64,000 nt of DNA from Thozetella sp. PMI_491 (GCA_021432635.1 MU270015.1:2958416-3022415); one strand, 5' to 3'; shown: positions 22,736 to 33,305, counted from the first letter of the stretch. Numbers and translations: made by a program. Notes: generated by a model not told the origin, from the letters alone.

Positions 22736-23869
22736 TCAGAAGTCCTGTTGAGCAATCACTTCTCTGATAGCACGTATTACAGGAGATATGGTTCTCTCTG
22801 GCTCTAAAATCGCAGGTGAGTCCATGTTGTTCTTGCAGATCGCCACGGCAATGCGGTCGCTAAGATCGGCAAAGGCGAGAGACCCGCCGGCTCCAGGGCT
22901 GTAAATGATGTTACGATGACCTCCGACCAAAGGATCAGAGATATTTGGCTCACCCCCGATCCAGTAGCCGTATTTAGAGAACCAGACGGGAATCGGCAGA
23001 ACCTTATCTGGATCCCTCGCGTTGTGTCGAGGCTCCGCCAGTTCTGACACCCGTGCCTTAGACAGAAGCCGCACTCCATCGATCTCCCCTCCTTCGGCAA
23101 GCAACGCAAATATGCGCGCGATGGAGGCAGCCGTACTGATCGCACCTGCGCCTGGCAAGACTGCCTGCTGGATGACGGGCTGATTGTGCACAGCTGAGCC
23201 GGGAAAGACCAGAGAGGGGCATATATTGTGCTGATCCTTAAGGGGAAATGCGTTGCCCCCTGATAACTTTGCCACCCGGTCCATATGTGAGTCCGGTACA
23301 CCCAGATAGAAGTTTGTGATGGACAGAGGTTTGCATATCTCTTCCTGAATAAAGACGTCGAAGGTGCGCTTGGCCGGATCCGTGCGGCGTACAACCTCAC
23401 CCAAGAGCCAGCCCCAGACCAGAACGTGATAGGCATTAGCCGTCCCGGGTGCAAACACAGGCGTATAATTGGCGACCTGGGCCACCATCCAGTCCCAGTC
23501 TGCCATCAACTCTGCGGTGACACCCTCTGGCATCTGAGGTATACCTGCGCGATGGCAAAGCGCATCCTCGACTGTGATAGATTCTTTGCCATTGCAGCCA
23601 AACTCGGGCCAGTACTTGCACACTGGGGCGGCATAGTCAACGAATCCCCGTTCTGCCTGGATATGTACGGCCAGTGCGGTGACTCCTTTGGTAACGGAGA
23701 ACACGGGCCAGAGTGTGTCCGGATTGGCAATCTCGTTAGTCGTGGGGTTTGCAACTCCTGCTACTTCGTCGATGATAAGAGCCCCACGATAGTAGACCGC
23801 CACAGCAATTCCAGTCTCTCCCAGGCTGATGGCACGGTTGAGGGCTGCTTTGATAACCTTGTCAGTCAT
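22736..23869 (-). CDS. Serine beta-lactamase-like hydrolase (class C/EstB-like)
   Basis: Intronless, 377 residues, no signal peptide. It begins with a hydrolase-type N-terminus and has the nucleophile motif SVTK at residues 58-61 and the second-sphere Tyr at 147 in AYHVLVWGWLLGEVVRR, a strong signature of the class C beta-lactamase/EstB esterase family. GGHRNIIYSPGAGGSLAFADL near residue 315 corresponds to the third conserved box. Fungal members act as esterases, lactonases, thioesterases or acyltransferases (LovD is one example) rather than antibiotic resistance enzymes. It sits between a P450 and an EthD gene, so ester or lactone hydrolysis of a shared metabolite is plausible. Confidence 0.88.
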   Translation of the reverse strand: MTDKVIKAALNRAISLGETGIAVAVYYRGALIIDEVAGVANPTTNEIANPDTLWPVFSVTKGVTALAVHIQAERGFVDYAAPVCKYWPEFGCNGKESITVEDALCHRAGIPQMPEGVTAELMADWDWMVAQVANYTPVFAPGTANAYHVLVWGWLLGEVVRRTDPAKRTFDVFIQEEICKPLSITNFYLGVPDSHMDRVAKLSGGNAFPLKDQHNICPSLVFPGSAVHNQPVIQQAVLPGAGAISTAASIARIFALLAEGGEIDGVRLLSKARVSELAEPRHNARDPDKVLPIPVWFSKYGYWIGGEPNISDPLVGGHRNIIYSPGAGGSLAFADLSDRIAVAICKNNMDSPAILEPERTISPVIRAIREVIAQQDF

Positions 23870-24184
23870 TTCAGGCTAGATGTAATCCAGGAAAATGCCA
23901 GAGTAATTCTTAACCGTTTGTGCCGAGCACATATGAAGTGGCAGCGGCTTCTTATTGCTATTGAGAATGTTCCTAGCTGAGAGAAGCTAGGTCCCCGAGT
24001 CAGGGAGGCTGACATGGCCAGCGGCGATTCTCAGCTACTGCATTAAAGACAGACGCGTCGCTTGACTCCATACAGTTCAACATCGAAGCTCTTTCTTCTT
24101 GTGGCAAAACTTCATAGCAGTTACGGAGAGTTAAGGAATCCCGATCACCACTCTCTTGCTCTTCATTGTTACGTGAAGGACACT
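23870..24184. promoter_or_regulatory. Short divergent promoter region
   Basis: About 315 bases between the divergent hydrolase and EthD genes, so it must serve both promoters. I see no clear operator. Confidence 0.45.
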
Positions 24185-24565
24185 ATGTCTGATACGACCG
24201 TCAAGTTGGTCCTGTTCATCTACAGAAAGTCGAATATCTCAACGGCACATTTCAGAAAGCACTATGAAGAAATACACATCCCGAAGATGAAGCAGCTGTT
24301 CGGAGAAAACTTCCCTCAGACTCACGTTAGACGTTATGTCCCTCGACAAAACGATATAGCGAATAGTCCCAAAAGCACGACGCCAGAAATGGACTGCATC
24401 ACAGAGTTAACGTTCCGCGACCAGCAGCATTTCAAGGACTTCATGGCTATATCAAGCATCGAATCTGTTGCGGGAGAAATTGGGACTGATTGTGCTGATT
24501 TCATGGATACGTCACGGCCAACGCCTACATTTGTAGTCGACAAATACGTGGAGAGCTCACTATGA
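24185..24565 (+). CDS. EthD-domain protein (dimeric alpha/beta barrel)
   Basis: A 126-residue intronless protein starting MSDTTVKLVLFIYRKSNIS; an in-frame upstream ATG at 24062 would add 41 residues without conserved character, so the inner start is preferred. KLVLFIYRK, then FRKHYEEIHIPKMKQLFG is the EthD signature (short ferredoxin-like fold with an HYxxxH-type helix), and ITELTFRDQQHFKDFM is its second strand-helix. EthD proteins in fungal clusters act as dehydratases, cyclases, decarboxylases or partners of a P450. The His in HYEEIH is a candidate acid/base. Its location among oxidative enzymes fits a tailoring role. Confidence 0.85.
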   Translation: MSDTTVKLVLFIYRKSNISTAHFRKHYEEIHIPKMKQLFGENFPQTHVRRYVPRQNDIANSPKSTTPEMDCITELTFRDQQHFKDFMAISSIESVAGEIGTDCADFMDTSRPTPTFVVDKYVESSL

Positions 24566-25130
24566 TTAGAATGATATTTTTGCAATCTTATCAAAAACTC
24601 CAATGAAGGATTTGAGTAAGGGAAATGTGCTGTGAATTCCTTGGTAGGAGGAAGGGCGTGCCATTAGTCGGGCAACGGTTTACTTCCTATTTGGTTCCAA
24701 AAGACAAGTTACGCAGGAAAGCTCAACAGCAGCGACCGGCCAAAGCGTAATGTGTGACTCTAAATTGCTAGCTATTAGGAGGTTTATTAGGATTTAGAGT
24801 AAGAACCCATTTGAAAAGCCCAAGTTCCATGTGTAATGATGGCGGATAAGGGCGTAGGTTGATGTGGGACTGACTCGAAATCCTGACACGAATCGGCCGA
24901 ACCCCACCCAGTCCATGTCAAGGTGCCTACCTCAATCTAGAGTCATATTTATCATAGTATAATTGGCTTCAGGAGCAAGATGTGGCACCGTTAAGCGACT
25001 TGTTAAATATCTAATGCTCCATACGGACTTGGGATTGCCCTGAGAAGCGCGGAGCAACTAAACTGCTGGAGCTGAACCGCCCGCACTAGCACCATTCCGA
25101 CATCCCCACGCCCTCTTAAAATCGGAAACA
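24566..25130. other. Intergenic, promoter of the dehydrogenase
   Basis: About 565 bases between two plus-strand genes. No ORF of note. It should contain the EthD 3' end and the dehydrogenase promoter. Confidence 0.5.
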
Positions 25131-25982
25131 ATGGGTGATGCCGCGAGTATGTTCAAAGGAGGTGTGGCTGTTATCACTGGGGCTGGCTCGGGCATCGGTT
25201 CGGAGCTCGCTCGCCAAGCTGGGTCTATGGGAATGATCGTCATTGTCGCAGATGTAGCTACGGCCCGCGCCGAGAAAGTGGCAAAAGAGATAAACAACAA
25301 GGGAGGCAAAGCATTTGCCAAGGTGGTGGACGTGAGCAAAGCAGAGCAACTGGATAAACTCGCGGAGGACGTCTTTACCACATACGGATCGGTGCGGCTA
25401 CTCGTGAACAACGCAGGCGTGGAGACGCTGGGCTACGCCTGGGAGATACCGGCGGCTCGCTGGGAAGCGACACTAAACATTAACATTCACGGTGTTATCC
25501 ACGGAGTGCGAGCGTTTTTGCCGAGGATGCTGGCTACTGGTGAGGAATGTTGGGTCGCCAACCTCTCATCTATTGGGGGGTTCGGTATGATGCCTACACA
25601 GACCGCCTACATCGTCACCAAACATGCAGTGCAATCCTTTACGGAGTGTCTCTATCTAGAGCTGAAACATAAGAACGCCCCGATTCATGTCTCGGCGGTC
25701 ATACCAGGTATGCTAAAGACAAGCATCTTCGACGCCGAGGCCGGTCAGGGGGAGCCGAGCAGTGCGACCAGGCTCCGGAGAATAATGAGCGACAACATGG
25801 CTGCTTACGGGATGGAATTGGAGGAAGGTTGTAGAAGAATTATGGAGGGCATCGCGGCCGGCAATTTCTGGTGTGATACCCAGCCAGATTTGACAGAGCA
25901 GATTGTGTCTGGGCGCATTGATTACCTGAAGAATCGCAAGGCGCCAGAGCTGCCCCCAGCCGCTCGAGCATTGCTTGATTAA
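25131..25982 (+). CDS. Short-chain dehydrogenase/reductase (classical SDR)
   Basis: Intronless, 283 residues. The dinucleotide-binding glycine motif is TGAGSGIG at residues 16-23, and Asp41 at the end of the second strand (VIVAD) argues for NAD(H) over NADP(H). NNAG follows strand 4, the catalytic Ser lies in NLSSIGGFG, and YIVTK supplies the Tyr and Lys. The C-terminus ends APELPPAARALLD. Cytosolic oxidation of an alcohol, or reduction of a ketone, is expected. It lies between the EthD and bZIP genes and has a promoter of its own. Confidence 0.93.
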   Translation: MGDAASMFKGGVAVITGAGSGIGSELARQAGSMGMIVIVADVATARAEKVAKEINNKGGKAFAKVVDVSKAEQLDKLAEDVFTTYGSVRLLVNNAGVETLGYAWEIPAARWEATLNINIHGVIHGVRAFLPRMLATGEECWVANLSSIGGFGMMPTQTAYIVTKHAVQSFTECLYLELKHKNAPIHVSAVIPGMLKTSIFDAEAGQGEPSSATRLRRIMSDNMAAYGMELEEGCRRIMEGIAAGNFWCDTQPDLTEQIVSGRIDYLKNRKAPELPPAARALLD

Positions 25983-26497
25983 GGGAGGCAACTTTTAATG
26001 GAGCAAGGCACAGTGCAAGTCATTTCTTTCAGTTTCACGGTCAAGAATACAATGCTTTTCAATGTTTGGGAAACTTTGTCCCTTTGTCGATTCTGACTTC
26101 CATAGTGCGGCAAGCAAATCAATGGCAGTGCTAGGTACATTAGGGTAACCTCAAGCTTAGACCTGGCGGGCGAGCACAGGTGACTGTAGTTGAGCCGAAC
26201 GCCCGTTAGTGGGGCTGAGCTTAGACCAATTAGTAGCATCAGCAGCGGCATTACCTGCCGCTGGGGCGGGGGTGGCGTCTAGGCTCGGAGCAATCCACTG
26301 GGGGAAGCGCGGGGAAAGGCCAGGCCTTAGCGGATGGGGATATTCCCGAATACGAAGGGAATGTCCAAGGGGCAGAGTGGATTCCGGTCGAGGTTGCTCT
26401 AGCAGTCCGATCATAGCTGTACCTCTCAATTTCTCTGTCCTTTTTGCAGGCGCCTCCACTTATAGACTATCCCGGAGCCTCCGTCCAAACGGTAACC
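25983..26497. other. Intergenic, promoter of the bZIP gene
   Basis: About 515 bases between two plus-strand genes. The second half is relatively GC-rich and Pro/Gly-coding by chance on both strands. No gene is supported. Confidence 0.45.
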
Positions 26498-27954
26498 ATG
26501 CCTCGTACTCCCGATTCTCGGTCTCGTCCCAGTAGCGCAAATGCGAATGATCGTCGGATTCGCAAGCGCGAGAGTGACCGCAAGTCACAAAGAGAGCATC
26601 GCGAACGCCAAAAGACCTACATTAAACAATTGGAAGATTCTATCAAGTCCCTGACCTCGTGCCAAAGCGCTGATGAGCGTGTCACTCTGCTTCTTGAGGA
26701 GAGACAGATACTCAAGAGCCGGTGCGACGACATGTCATCACGCCTAGCGCGTGCTCGGAGCATTCTGTTCAATGACAGTCCCGCAGATACAAATCTTACT
26801 GCAGGCGCTGGGTCCTCAGGCGACGATGCATCTGCCCTTGCGCGCGCTGGGGAAGGCGTTGGATCGAATAGAGATGAGCAGTGTATCAATGCCTCGGGAA
26901 CATCTATGCTGGACTCTTTGGTGCACATCAACGCGGAGCCGAGTGTTCTGGACGTGTCAGCGGCAGCTATGTTCGCCACGCCGCCTCTTGGAGTATCAAT
27001 TGAGACCATCGACACGCCGACCTTCAATCTGACCGAACCGGACCTAGGTATGGCGGTGAATGTTGCCGAAGACAACCTTGCAGCGACACAAGATGGATCG
27101 GATCTCACGACGAGCGTCGAATTAGCGACAGGGCAGACCTTGGGGCCTTTTGGGCGCCTCTGCATGCCGTGCGAAAGTAATGAACTCTTCCCGGAGCATC
27201 TGCAATTTCCCCGTTACTCGCCGCCACTCGGAGCAGCGGACCGTCTCCTCAGTTCTATGGTTGAAGAGGCTCTGGGGGAGCATGCATTAAGTAACTTCGA
27301 CACGGCTCAACCGTCGCTGCGTCGCCTTCTGTCCGATAACTCTGACATACTTGCCTTCCGGCTATACCACTACATAAGCTCCTATGGAGCGATGCCACTG
27401 CATCTCCTCTTGGCCATTTTCTGGGTTCAGTATCTGATTTTAAGGGCATGTATACTAATGTGTCTCCCTATCATCTCAGTGCGGACTTTGACGGTTCTCT
27501 AGTGGCATGTAACGCAAACGAAAGAGGATTACCTGAGGATACCATTCTTCGCCCGACCGACCTCTATCGAGCGACGGATTGCGCATAGAATCTGCGTCGA
27601 CATGCTTTTCTGGTACGTCACATGCTTCTATTTCCTCTGATGATATGGCTTCAGTTGACCTTTTCTATCTGTAGGCCGGATATACGGCAAGCCATGATCC
27701 GAGATGCGTTTACAGTGGATCCAGAGCAGATTGGCATTGACTTACTGTGCAACTTGGGCACAAAATGGCAACCGCAGGCTTTCATTCAAGGCGAATTAAC
27801 AGCGAGTTTAGATTTATTCGAGATCCTGGAGCGGCAGTCATGTTCATGGGAGTTCTGGAGTGTTGGGCCAGGATTTTATGCAAAGTATCCACAATATTCC
27901 GCCTGTAGGCTTGGATGTCTAGAGAGTCGGAGCGAGACGGTTGAGTGTATATGA
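26498..27954 (+). CDS. bZIP transcription factor with DUF3425 domain
   Basis: Three exons, 26498-27445, 27503-27612 and 27675-27954, give 445 residues. The basic region RKRESDRKSQREHRERQKTY at about 25-44 is followed by a leucine-zipper-like heptad region (LEDSIKSL). The C-terminal DUF3425 domain is recognised by LLSDNSDILAFRLYHYISSY and, after splicing, WHVTQTKEDYLRIPFFARPT and WPDIRQAMIRD. The first intron only rejoins the frame if it uses a GC donor (GCATGT at 27446); read through, it meets a stop within 20 codons. It is central in the oxidative gene run and is the likely pathway regulator. Confidence 0.85.
27446..27502 (+). other. GC-AG intron in the bZIP gene
   Basis: 57 bases starting GCATGT and ending CTCTAG. 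Joining AGG to TGG restores the DUF3425 frame; no GT donor nearby does. Confidence 0.6.
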
Positions 27955-28506
27955 ATGTCCAATGTAAGCTGGCCAAGAAGTTCTCAAGGCCGATGGAGAT
28001 CTCCCTTCAGCTTATACGCCTTATTTGCTTCGGGCTGCTCTGTGGTTCACTTGGTCGCCATTCCGGGAAGCAGTTATGGTCTGCCGATGGTTTCTTAGCC
28101 CAGATGACCTCCTCTAGAATGCTCGTTTTCGGTAGCCCTGATAATTGGACTCATGAAAATATTGTTTGGCTACATATTTATCTATCCTTCATTGAGCGCT
28201 AACGTGAGAACTTACCCCTGTCATTTATTGCTGGGTGATTGACATTAGTACAGGTATAAGGTGGAGAGTTTGTCGCCACCCATTCTACCCCTCCCTCGAC
28301 TTACGTCGAAGACACTGACTCAGACCATGCCTAGAGCAAGATAGCAATCATTGAGGATAGCAAAGCCCTAGTGACGCCATTGAAGTTCTTCCTAAGGACC
28401 AAGTTGTTTCTTATATTCCTTCCCGTATACCTAAAACGCTGTCTCGTCCCTATCCTTAGGTCTCGCACGAAAATCTGAAAAACTTGGCCAAGTACTTTGA
28501 AAGTAT
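27955..28506. other. Intergenic, no gene seen
   Basis: About 550 bases between two plus-strand genes. A short ORF here overlaps the bZIP 3' end and lacks domains. It should hold the promoter of the ABM-like gene. Confidence 0.45.
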
Positions 28507-29193
28507 ATGAACCTAGAAGACGGAAGCATTATGGCTACCGCGGCACAGATGGCGTCCCTTACCGAGGTGCTCCGCAAACACAGCTCTGCCTTAGACAAAC
28601 CTGTGACGGAAATCGCGATCTTCAAGCTGAAGGAGATGCACACGGATGCGACGACAGCTGAATTCGAAAAGAATATTATTGCAAACACTTTTAAAGGGAC
28701 AGGAATCAAGCGAATGGCATGGGGCTACTCGCTTAGTGACCCAAAGACGCTGGTGTGGATGTTGGACTGGGTTAAGATTCAAGACCACTGGGATTTCTGG
28801 CAGACGCCTGAGTTTGGTCCCGTCATTTCGACCATAACCAACTTATTTATTGAAGGTCGGCCGCTGGTACGACACTACGACTTCCGCCCACCGGGAATGC
28901 TGGACCAGGAGTTTCTGCACATCCGAGTGTGGGACGAGGGTGAATCAAACAAAACAGATGAAGAGATAAGAGCCACGTTAGCCGCAACTGATAACGATTT
29001 CGGGGGCTACAAAGCGGAAAAGGGCGCCTATGCTGTTGATATGGGAGAGATGAATTGGTATTGCACCCTCACGGGCTACGAAGATGAGGACATGGCGAGA
29101 GCTGCCAAGCTCACCCCTCGTGGCGAGACGCACCTTTTGCAATTGAAGTACTATAACGATCTGAACAATGGACAATGGCAAGAGACAAATTAG
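28507..29193 (+). CDS. ABM-like dimeric alpha/beta barrel protein
   Basis: Intronless, 228 residues. I recognise no exact family, but the layout suggests two ferredoxin-like halves: VTEIAIFKLKEMHTDATTAEF is the start of the first, with MAWGYSLSDPKTLVWMLDWV as the strand-turn of an antibiotic-biosynthesis-monooxygenase-like domain, and EEIRATLAATDNDFGGY through WYCTLTGYED the second. HWDFWQTPEFGPVIS resembles the ABM segment for bulky ligands. Such proteins act as cofactor-free oxygenases, cyclases or dimeric partners. It lies next to the BVMO gene (convergent) and likely belongs to the same metabolic unit. An alternative start is the Met at 28534. Confidence 0.6.
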   Translation: MNLEDGSIMATAAQMASLTEVLRKHSSALDKPVTEIAIFKLKEMHTDATTAEFEKNIIANTFKGTGIKRMAWGYSLSDPKTLVWMLDWVKIQDHWDFWQTPEFGPVISTITNLFIEGRPLVRHYDFRPPGMLDQEFLHIRVWDEGESNKTDEEIRATLAATDNDFGGYKAEKGAYAVDMGEMNWYCTLTGYEDEDMARAAKLTPRGETHLLQLKYYNDLNNGQWQETN

Positions 29194-29424
29194 AACTAGG
29201 AGCCGAGATAGCCAGGAATTTTTCTACCAGACAATGTTAAGCAGCCCATTTAGTACAGTTTCATACGTCTCGCCGATGGTAGGCATTAGCTAGGTTACAC
29301 TCCCGCGAATGAGGAAGATCTGTCGTAAGAGAGTAGAACGTGTAATTGACTCGTTTTAGGCAGAATCAAGGAATCTCCCTGAAATGACTCCTCCCGACAA
29401 CTACGGCATCTCCAACCACTGATA

Positions 29425-31722
29425 TTAGACTACTTCCCAAGGCGTGTCTGCGTTGCGTAGATACGGAGTCATGCAATCTAAATCTCTGACCAATTCTGCA
29501 TGCACCCGGCCGTTTCCCAAGAATGCCCACGGGTTATCGTCTAGGTAGCGGATGTTGTAGTGCTCCCAGCGGGGTGTTTTGATGGTTTTCAGAAAGTGGA
29601 GGGACTGTATCAAGAGTTATACAAAGACGTTAGCTTCTTGTGTATGATGACACAATCGGAAGGGACCAAATTTCTGTAGTTATAAGGTATAATGGCCGCA
29701 GGACACAAGAAGAAGCTAAGCAGACGAGGAGGACTTACGCTCCCTCCCCAAACCATTGGCTTGCCATTAACCGTATTGTTCTTGTACCAGCTCCTACAAG
29801 GACCAGAAAAGACGCTTGTTTCACACCAAGCATCGATGTACTCGTTGAGCTTGGTTGCAATATCCTCCTTGACGTCAAGGGCCGCGATACGGTCTGATTG
29901 CATCTTCTTGACGGCTGCAATGACGTATTCCACCTCAGTCTCGAGGCACGGGAGAACTGTGCCGTTTCCAAGGTTGCCCCGCGGCCCGTTCATGACCCAG
30001 TAGTTAGGGAAGCCCGATGCTGCGATGCCAAGGTAGCTGTTAGGCAAAGGAGACCACGCCTCCTTGATGTCGATACCATCCCTACCATAGAGTGGGAAGT
30101 GGGGCGTCCAAGACATATCAAAGCCAGTGGCACAGACGATAACATCTACCTGGTGATGTGTCCCATCCCGAGTTATGAGTCCGTTCTCGTCGACCGAGGT
30201 AATATCGAAGAAGACGCACTCTACGTTTGGTTGCGTCAGTGCCTCAAGGTAGCCGTCCCCAGGCGTCAGTCGTCGGCATCCGACTGGCCAAGACGGTATG
30301 ATTGACTCTGTCAAAACCGGATCGCCGTTGAGCCTCTTCTTCATTATGTCTCGCATGTAGTGCTCTGCCATAATAGATGCCTCTGAGTTTTTGTAGAATA
30401 TCGCGAAATTCGAATTGATGCTGTACTCGATCTGCTTGCGGTACTGAAGCAGATACTCGGGGTCCTTGGAAAGTTTGGATATCTCGGCTTCAGTATAAAA
30501 TGCTTGCATAATGTAGGGGTTCTCAGCAGTTTTGCCTTTTTCTTCTGCTTTGTCGCGTTCATGTTCTAGCGTATCTACCACGATACGTTCCATCGGTGGT
30601 GAGATCCATGTTGGACCCTTGATGAAGCACTTGAGACTCGCTGCGACTAGACTCTCGTGTTAGTGTGTCTTTAGTCGAATGCTATGTCCCCAATCACCCA
30701 CCTTTCTGAACTTGAGGTACGATTTGGATGGCTGAAGAACCATTTCCAAGGATGGCCACCCTTTTGCCTTGGTATTCCACCGAGTCTAAACAAGTATCAG
30801 CGTTGAGACTCCGTTAGACCACTGGGTACATAGGAGCTACCATCCCAGTGTGCTGAGTGCATGACGGGGCCTGTGAATGTGTCTAGGCCTTTGATATTCG
30901 GCACTGCGGACGGAGAAGTTGTCAACTATGGCTCTCGGTTGGGGGATCCAGAGCACATCAATTCGTACTTTTCCAGGTATTGAGTAAACCTGACCCATTC
31001 ACCAAGACATCGCACCAGTCACTGAACATTATTCCCTGGTGTTCGACACTGACCTCCCATTGAGCCTTGTCTTCATGCCATCTAGCGCCAGTGACTCGGT
31101 GCTTTAATTTGATGTATCGTCGGAGATTATACTTCTCACAAAAATCCAAAAAGTATTGTTGAATGTCGGCAGAATACTGGTTGCTATTAACTAATGAGAC
31201 TTACGAGAATCCTATTTCTCTTACCGCATAGTATGATTTCCATTTAGGATTAGGCTCGAACGTATACCTATCAAGATTCAACGCCGGAACGTGTTATTTT
31301 GAGGCCTCGGGCCTCACGTGTAAATATGCGCTGGCCTAGCTCATGTTAATATGGGGGCCTCGATGAGTTTTAGATAACCTTACACGTCACAGGCGCATCC
31401 TGGATAGCGGTCTAACACGCAGTATATCAGTTAATAGTCTTAAATATTTTGCTGGGATTTTATACTCACTCTCATACCAGGTTCCGCCGATTTCATCGTT
31501 CTTTTCGTAACAGACAAGCTCGTAGTGATCTAGTTGGCGTTCCATCTTATAGGCTGCGCAAAGACCCGTGGCACCCGCGCCTATATGAATAATGCGTATA
31601 CGGCGAGGCTGGGAGTGCCATTGGGGCAGCATTTGAAAGGGTACAGCTTCCCCATTCACATTCTGGGAACTAACCTGGCTCGAGGCTGCTGCGTCGCCTC
31701 CGCTCTTGCCGGAGTCAGCCAT
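29425..31722 (-). CDS. Flavin-dependent Baeyer-Villiger-type monooxygenase
   Basis: Multi-exon minus-strand gene starting MADSGKSGGDAAASSQ. The FAD Rossmann motif is HIGAGATGLCAAY near residue 46, followed by DEIGGTWYENRYPGCACDV across intron 1. The NADP Rossmann is VAILGNGSSAIQIVPQV, and the BVMO fingerprint FxGxxxHxxxW reads FTGPVMHSAHW, both after splicing. VDVIVCATGFDMSW and a C-terminal ending RNADTPWEVV complete the family pattern. It would insert oxygen next to a ketone to form an ester or lactone, using NADPH. The segment after CDV is odd: residues expected there are missing from the simplest model. With nearby hydrolases it could open an aromatic or alicyclic ring. Confidence 0.87.
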
Positions 31723-32197
31723 CGTTGAATACTCACGGCTGAATTTTCAGCTGGATAAGTTGAATGGTGAAACAACTTGACTTATCGCACTCTGTTTAGT
31801 GCGCCTATTTATACTTCTAGTCCACCAAAACGACTTCTGAACATCTGGACAAGGGACGCACTGTAGCTATCCAAACGAATTGGATTAGCTAGCTCCCCGG
31901 GGTATCATCTTGATGCTGGAACCTCTGATCCTGGAGCTCTGACATGCTTGCTGATACCCGCATCCATACGGCTACATGGCTGACTCGCACGGCTGACTCG
32001 CACGGCTGACTCGGTCCCCACATGGCCGAATGCCATAAGCGTATCGTCGCTAAACCCCCACTTCATGCTACACCGCGTTCATCAAGCTACATGCATAAAA
32101 AAAGATACTCCTGGATGCCTCCGTTGAATTAAAAAAAAAACACATCTATTACTTTAACTTCAAACTACCTGCGAGCACTGCCTTCCAGTAGTACATA
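31723..32197. other. Divergent spacer with 13-bp tandem repeat
   Basis: About 475 bases between the divergent BVMO and alpha/beta hydrolase genes, so it holds both promoters. Near 31978-32015 the unit GGCTGACTCGCAC is repeated almost three times, which contains TGACTC, a Gcn4/AP-1-type bZIP half-site core. The spacing of these cores is 13 bases. Confidence 0.6.
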
Positions 32198-33305
32198 ATG
32201 AAGCCTGGTGATATCCCATTACCAGTTGTGACTAGTGGAGCTAGCTATTCAGCTTTTTATGGCCTCTATCTACACAGTATCGCATGGCTTTTACGAAAAC
32301 TTGTTGCTGCCATGTCCGGGAACGGAAGCAACTTCGATCAGCAGGTTGAAATAGCAACTCCGGACCTAGGCGAGGGAAATATCCGCTTATCAATTTGCCT
32401 CCCCTCGACTAGCCGCGGGCAGGGGGAAGAAAGACCGTGCATTCTCATCTTCGAGGGCGGAGGGTTTATTTTAGGACAGCCAAATGACGGAGAAAATCTC
32501 TGTCGGGCTCTATCGGATCGTGTGAGTTGTTTTGAGGGTGTATAAGCCACGTACCTACCTAACCCCCTCTAAGCTCGATGCAGTAGTCGTCTCGCTCGAC
32601 TATGCCAAGGCACCACGATATCCGTTCCCGCACGCCTTGCTTCAAGGCTATGAGGTTCTCAAGTGGCTATTGTCTAGTGAGGCTTACAATGCCCTCGGTA
32701 TTAGCATCGATCACTCGCGCGTCGCGACTTTAGGAAAGTCAGCTGGGGGGAATCTGGCCGCCTCCCTCGCGTTGCTAGTTGCATTCGACTCTGGACCCTG
32801 CGCTCACTTTAGGCGACAGCTAGGACCAAAATTCAAGCATGTGGCACAAATATTGTTGTATCCGAGCACGGCGTGTCACCAACGATACCGTGAGAGATGT
32901 GCCAAGGCCCCAACAACTATTCAAGCGAAGAGTCTCCCTATATGGGCGGCTGAGTTGATGGAAGCATGCTACTTGCCCCCCGGCACACAGCCGAATCAGA
33001 TATTCGTGGCACCCACTCTCGCCGAAGTTTCGTTGGTAAGGGCTTTGGAAAGTAACTTGCCGCGTTTCGGGTTTTTTCTTGCTGGCCTTGACTGTCTCAA
33101 ATTAGAGGCGTATTCATTTGCCACGGTATTGAAAGATGGTGGGGTTCATGTCGATACCTGCGAGTACCCAGAGGCTGTCCACGGGTTTATCCAGTATAAG
33201 CCAGGTGCCAAAGAGTATCGCCAGCAGGATGTGAAGGACTGCGAAGAGAAGATTATTCAGCTACTCGGGGAAGAATTTGAGGTCAAACTGTCGGCAACGC
33301 AATAG
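32198..33305 (+). CDS. Alpha/beta hydrolase (HSL-like), atypical oxyanion motif
   Basis: Two exons, 32198-32519 and 32584-33305, encode 347 residues. The intron donor must be GTGTGAG so that CTA GTC follows, restoring VVSLDYAKAPRYPFPHALLQ. It is a member of the hormone-sensitive-lipase type alpha/beta hydrolase family: nucleophile elbow GKSAGGN, acid in GLDCLKLEAYSFA and His in AVHGFIQ. The usual HGGGF oxyanion box is EGGGF here and the usual GDSAGG is GKSAGG. Both changes could lower classical esterase activity. A central hydrophobic stretch near residues 24-40 may anchor it. It lies next to the BVMO, so ester or lactone hydrolysis is a natural guess. Confidence 0.85.
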
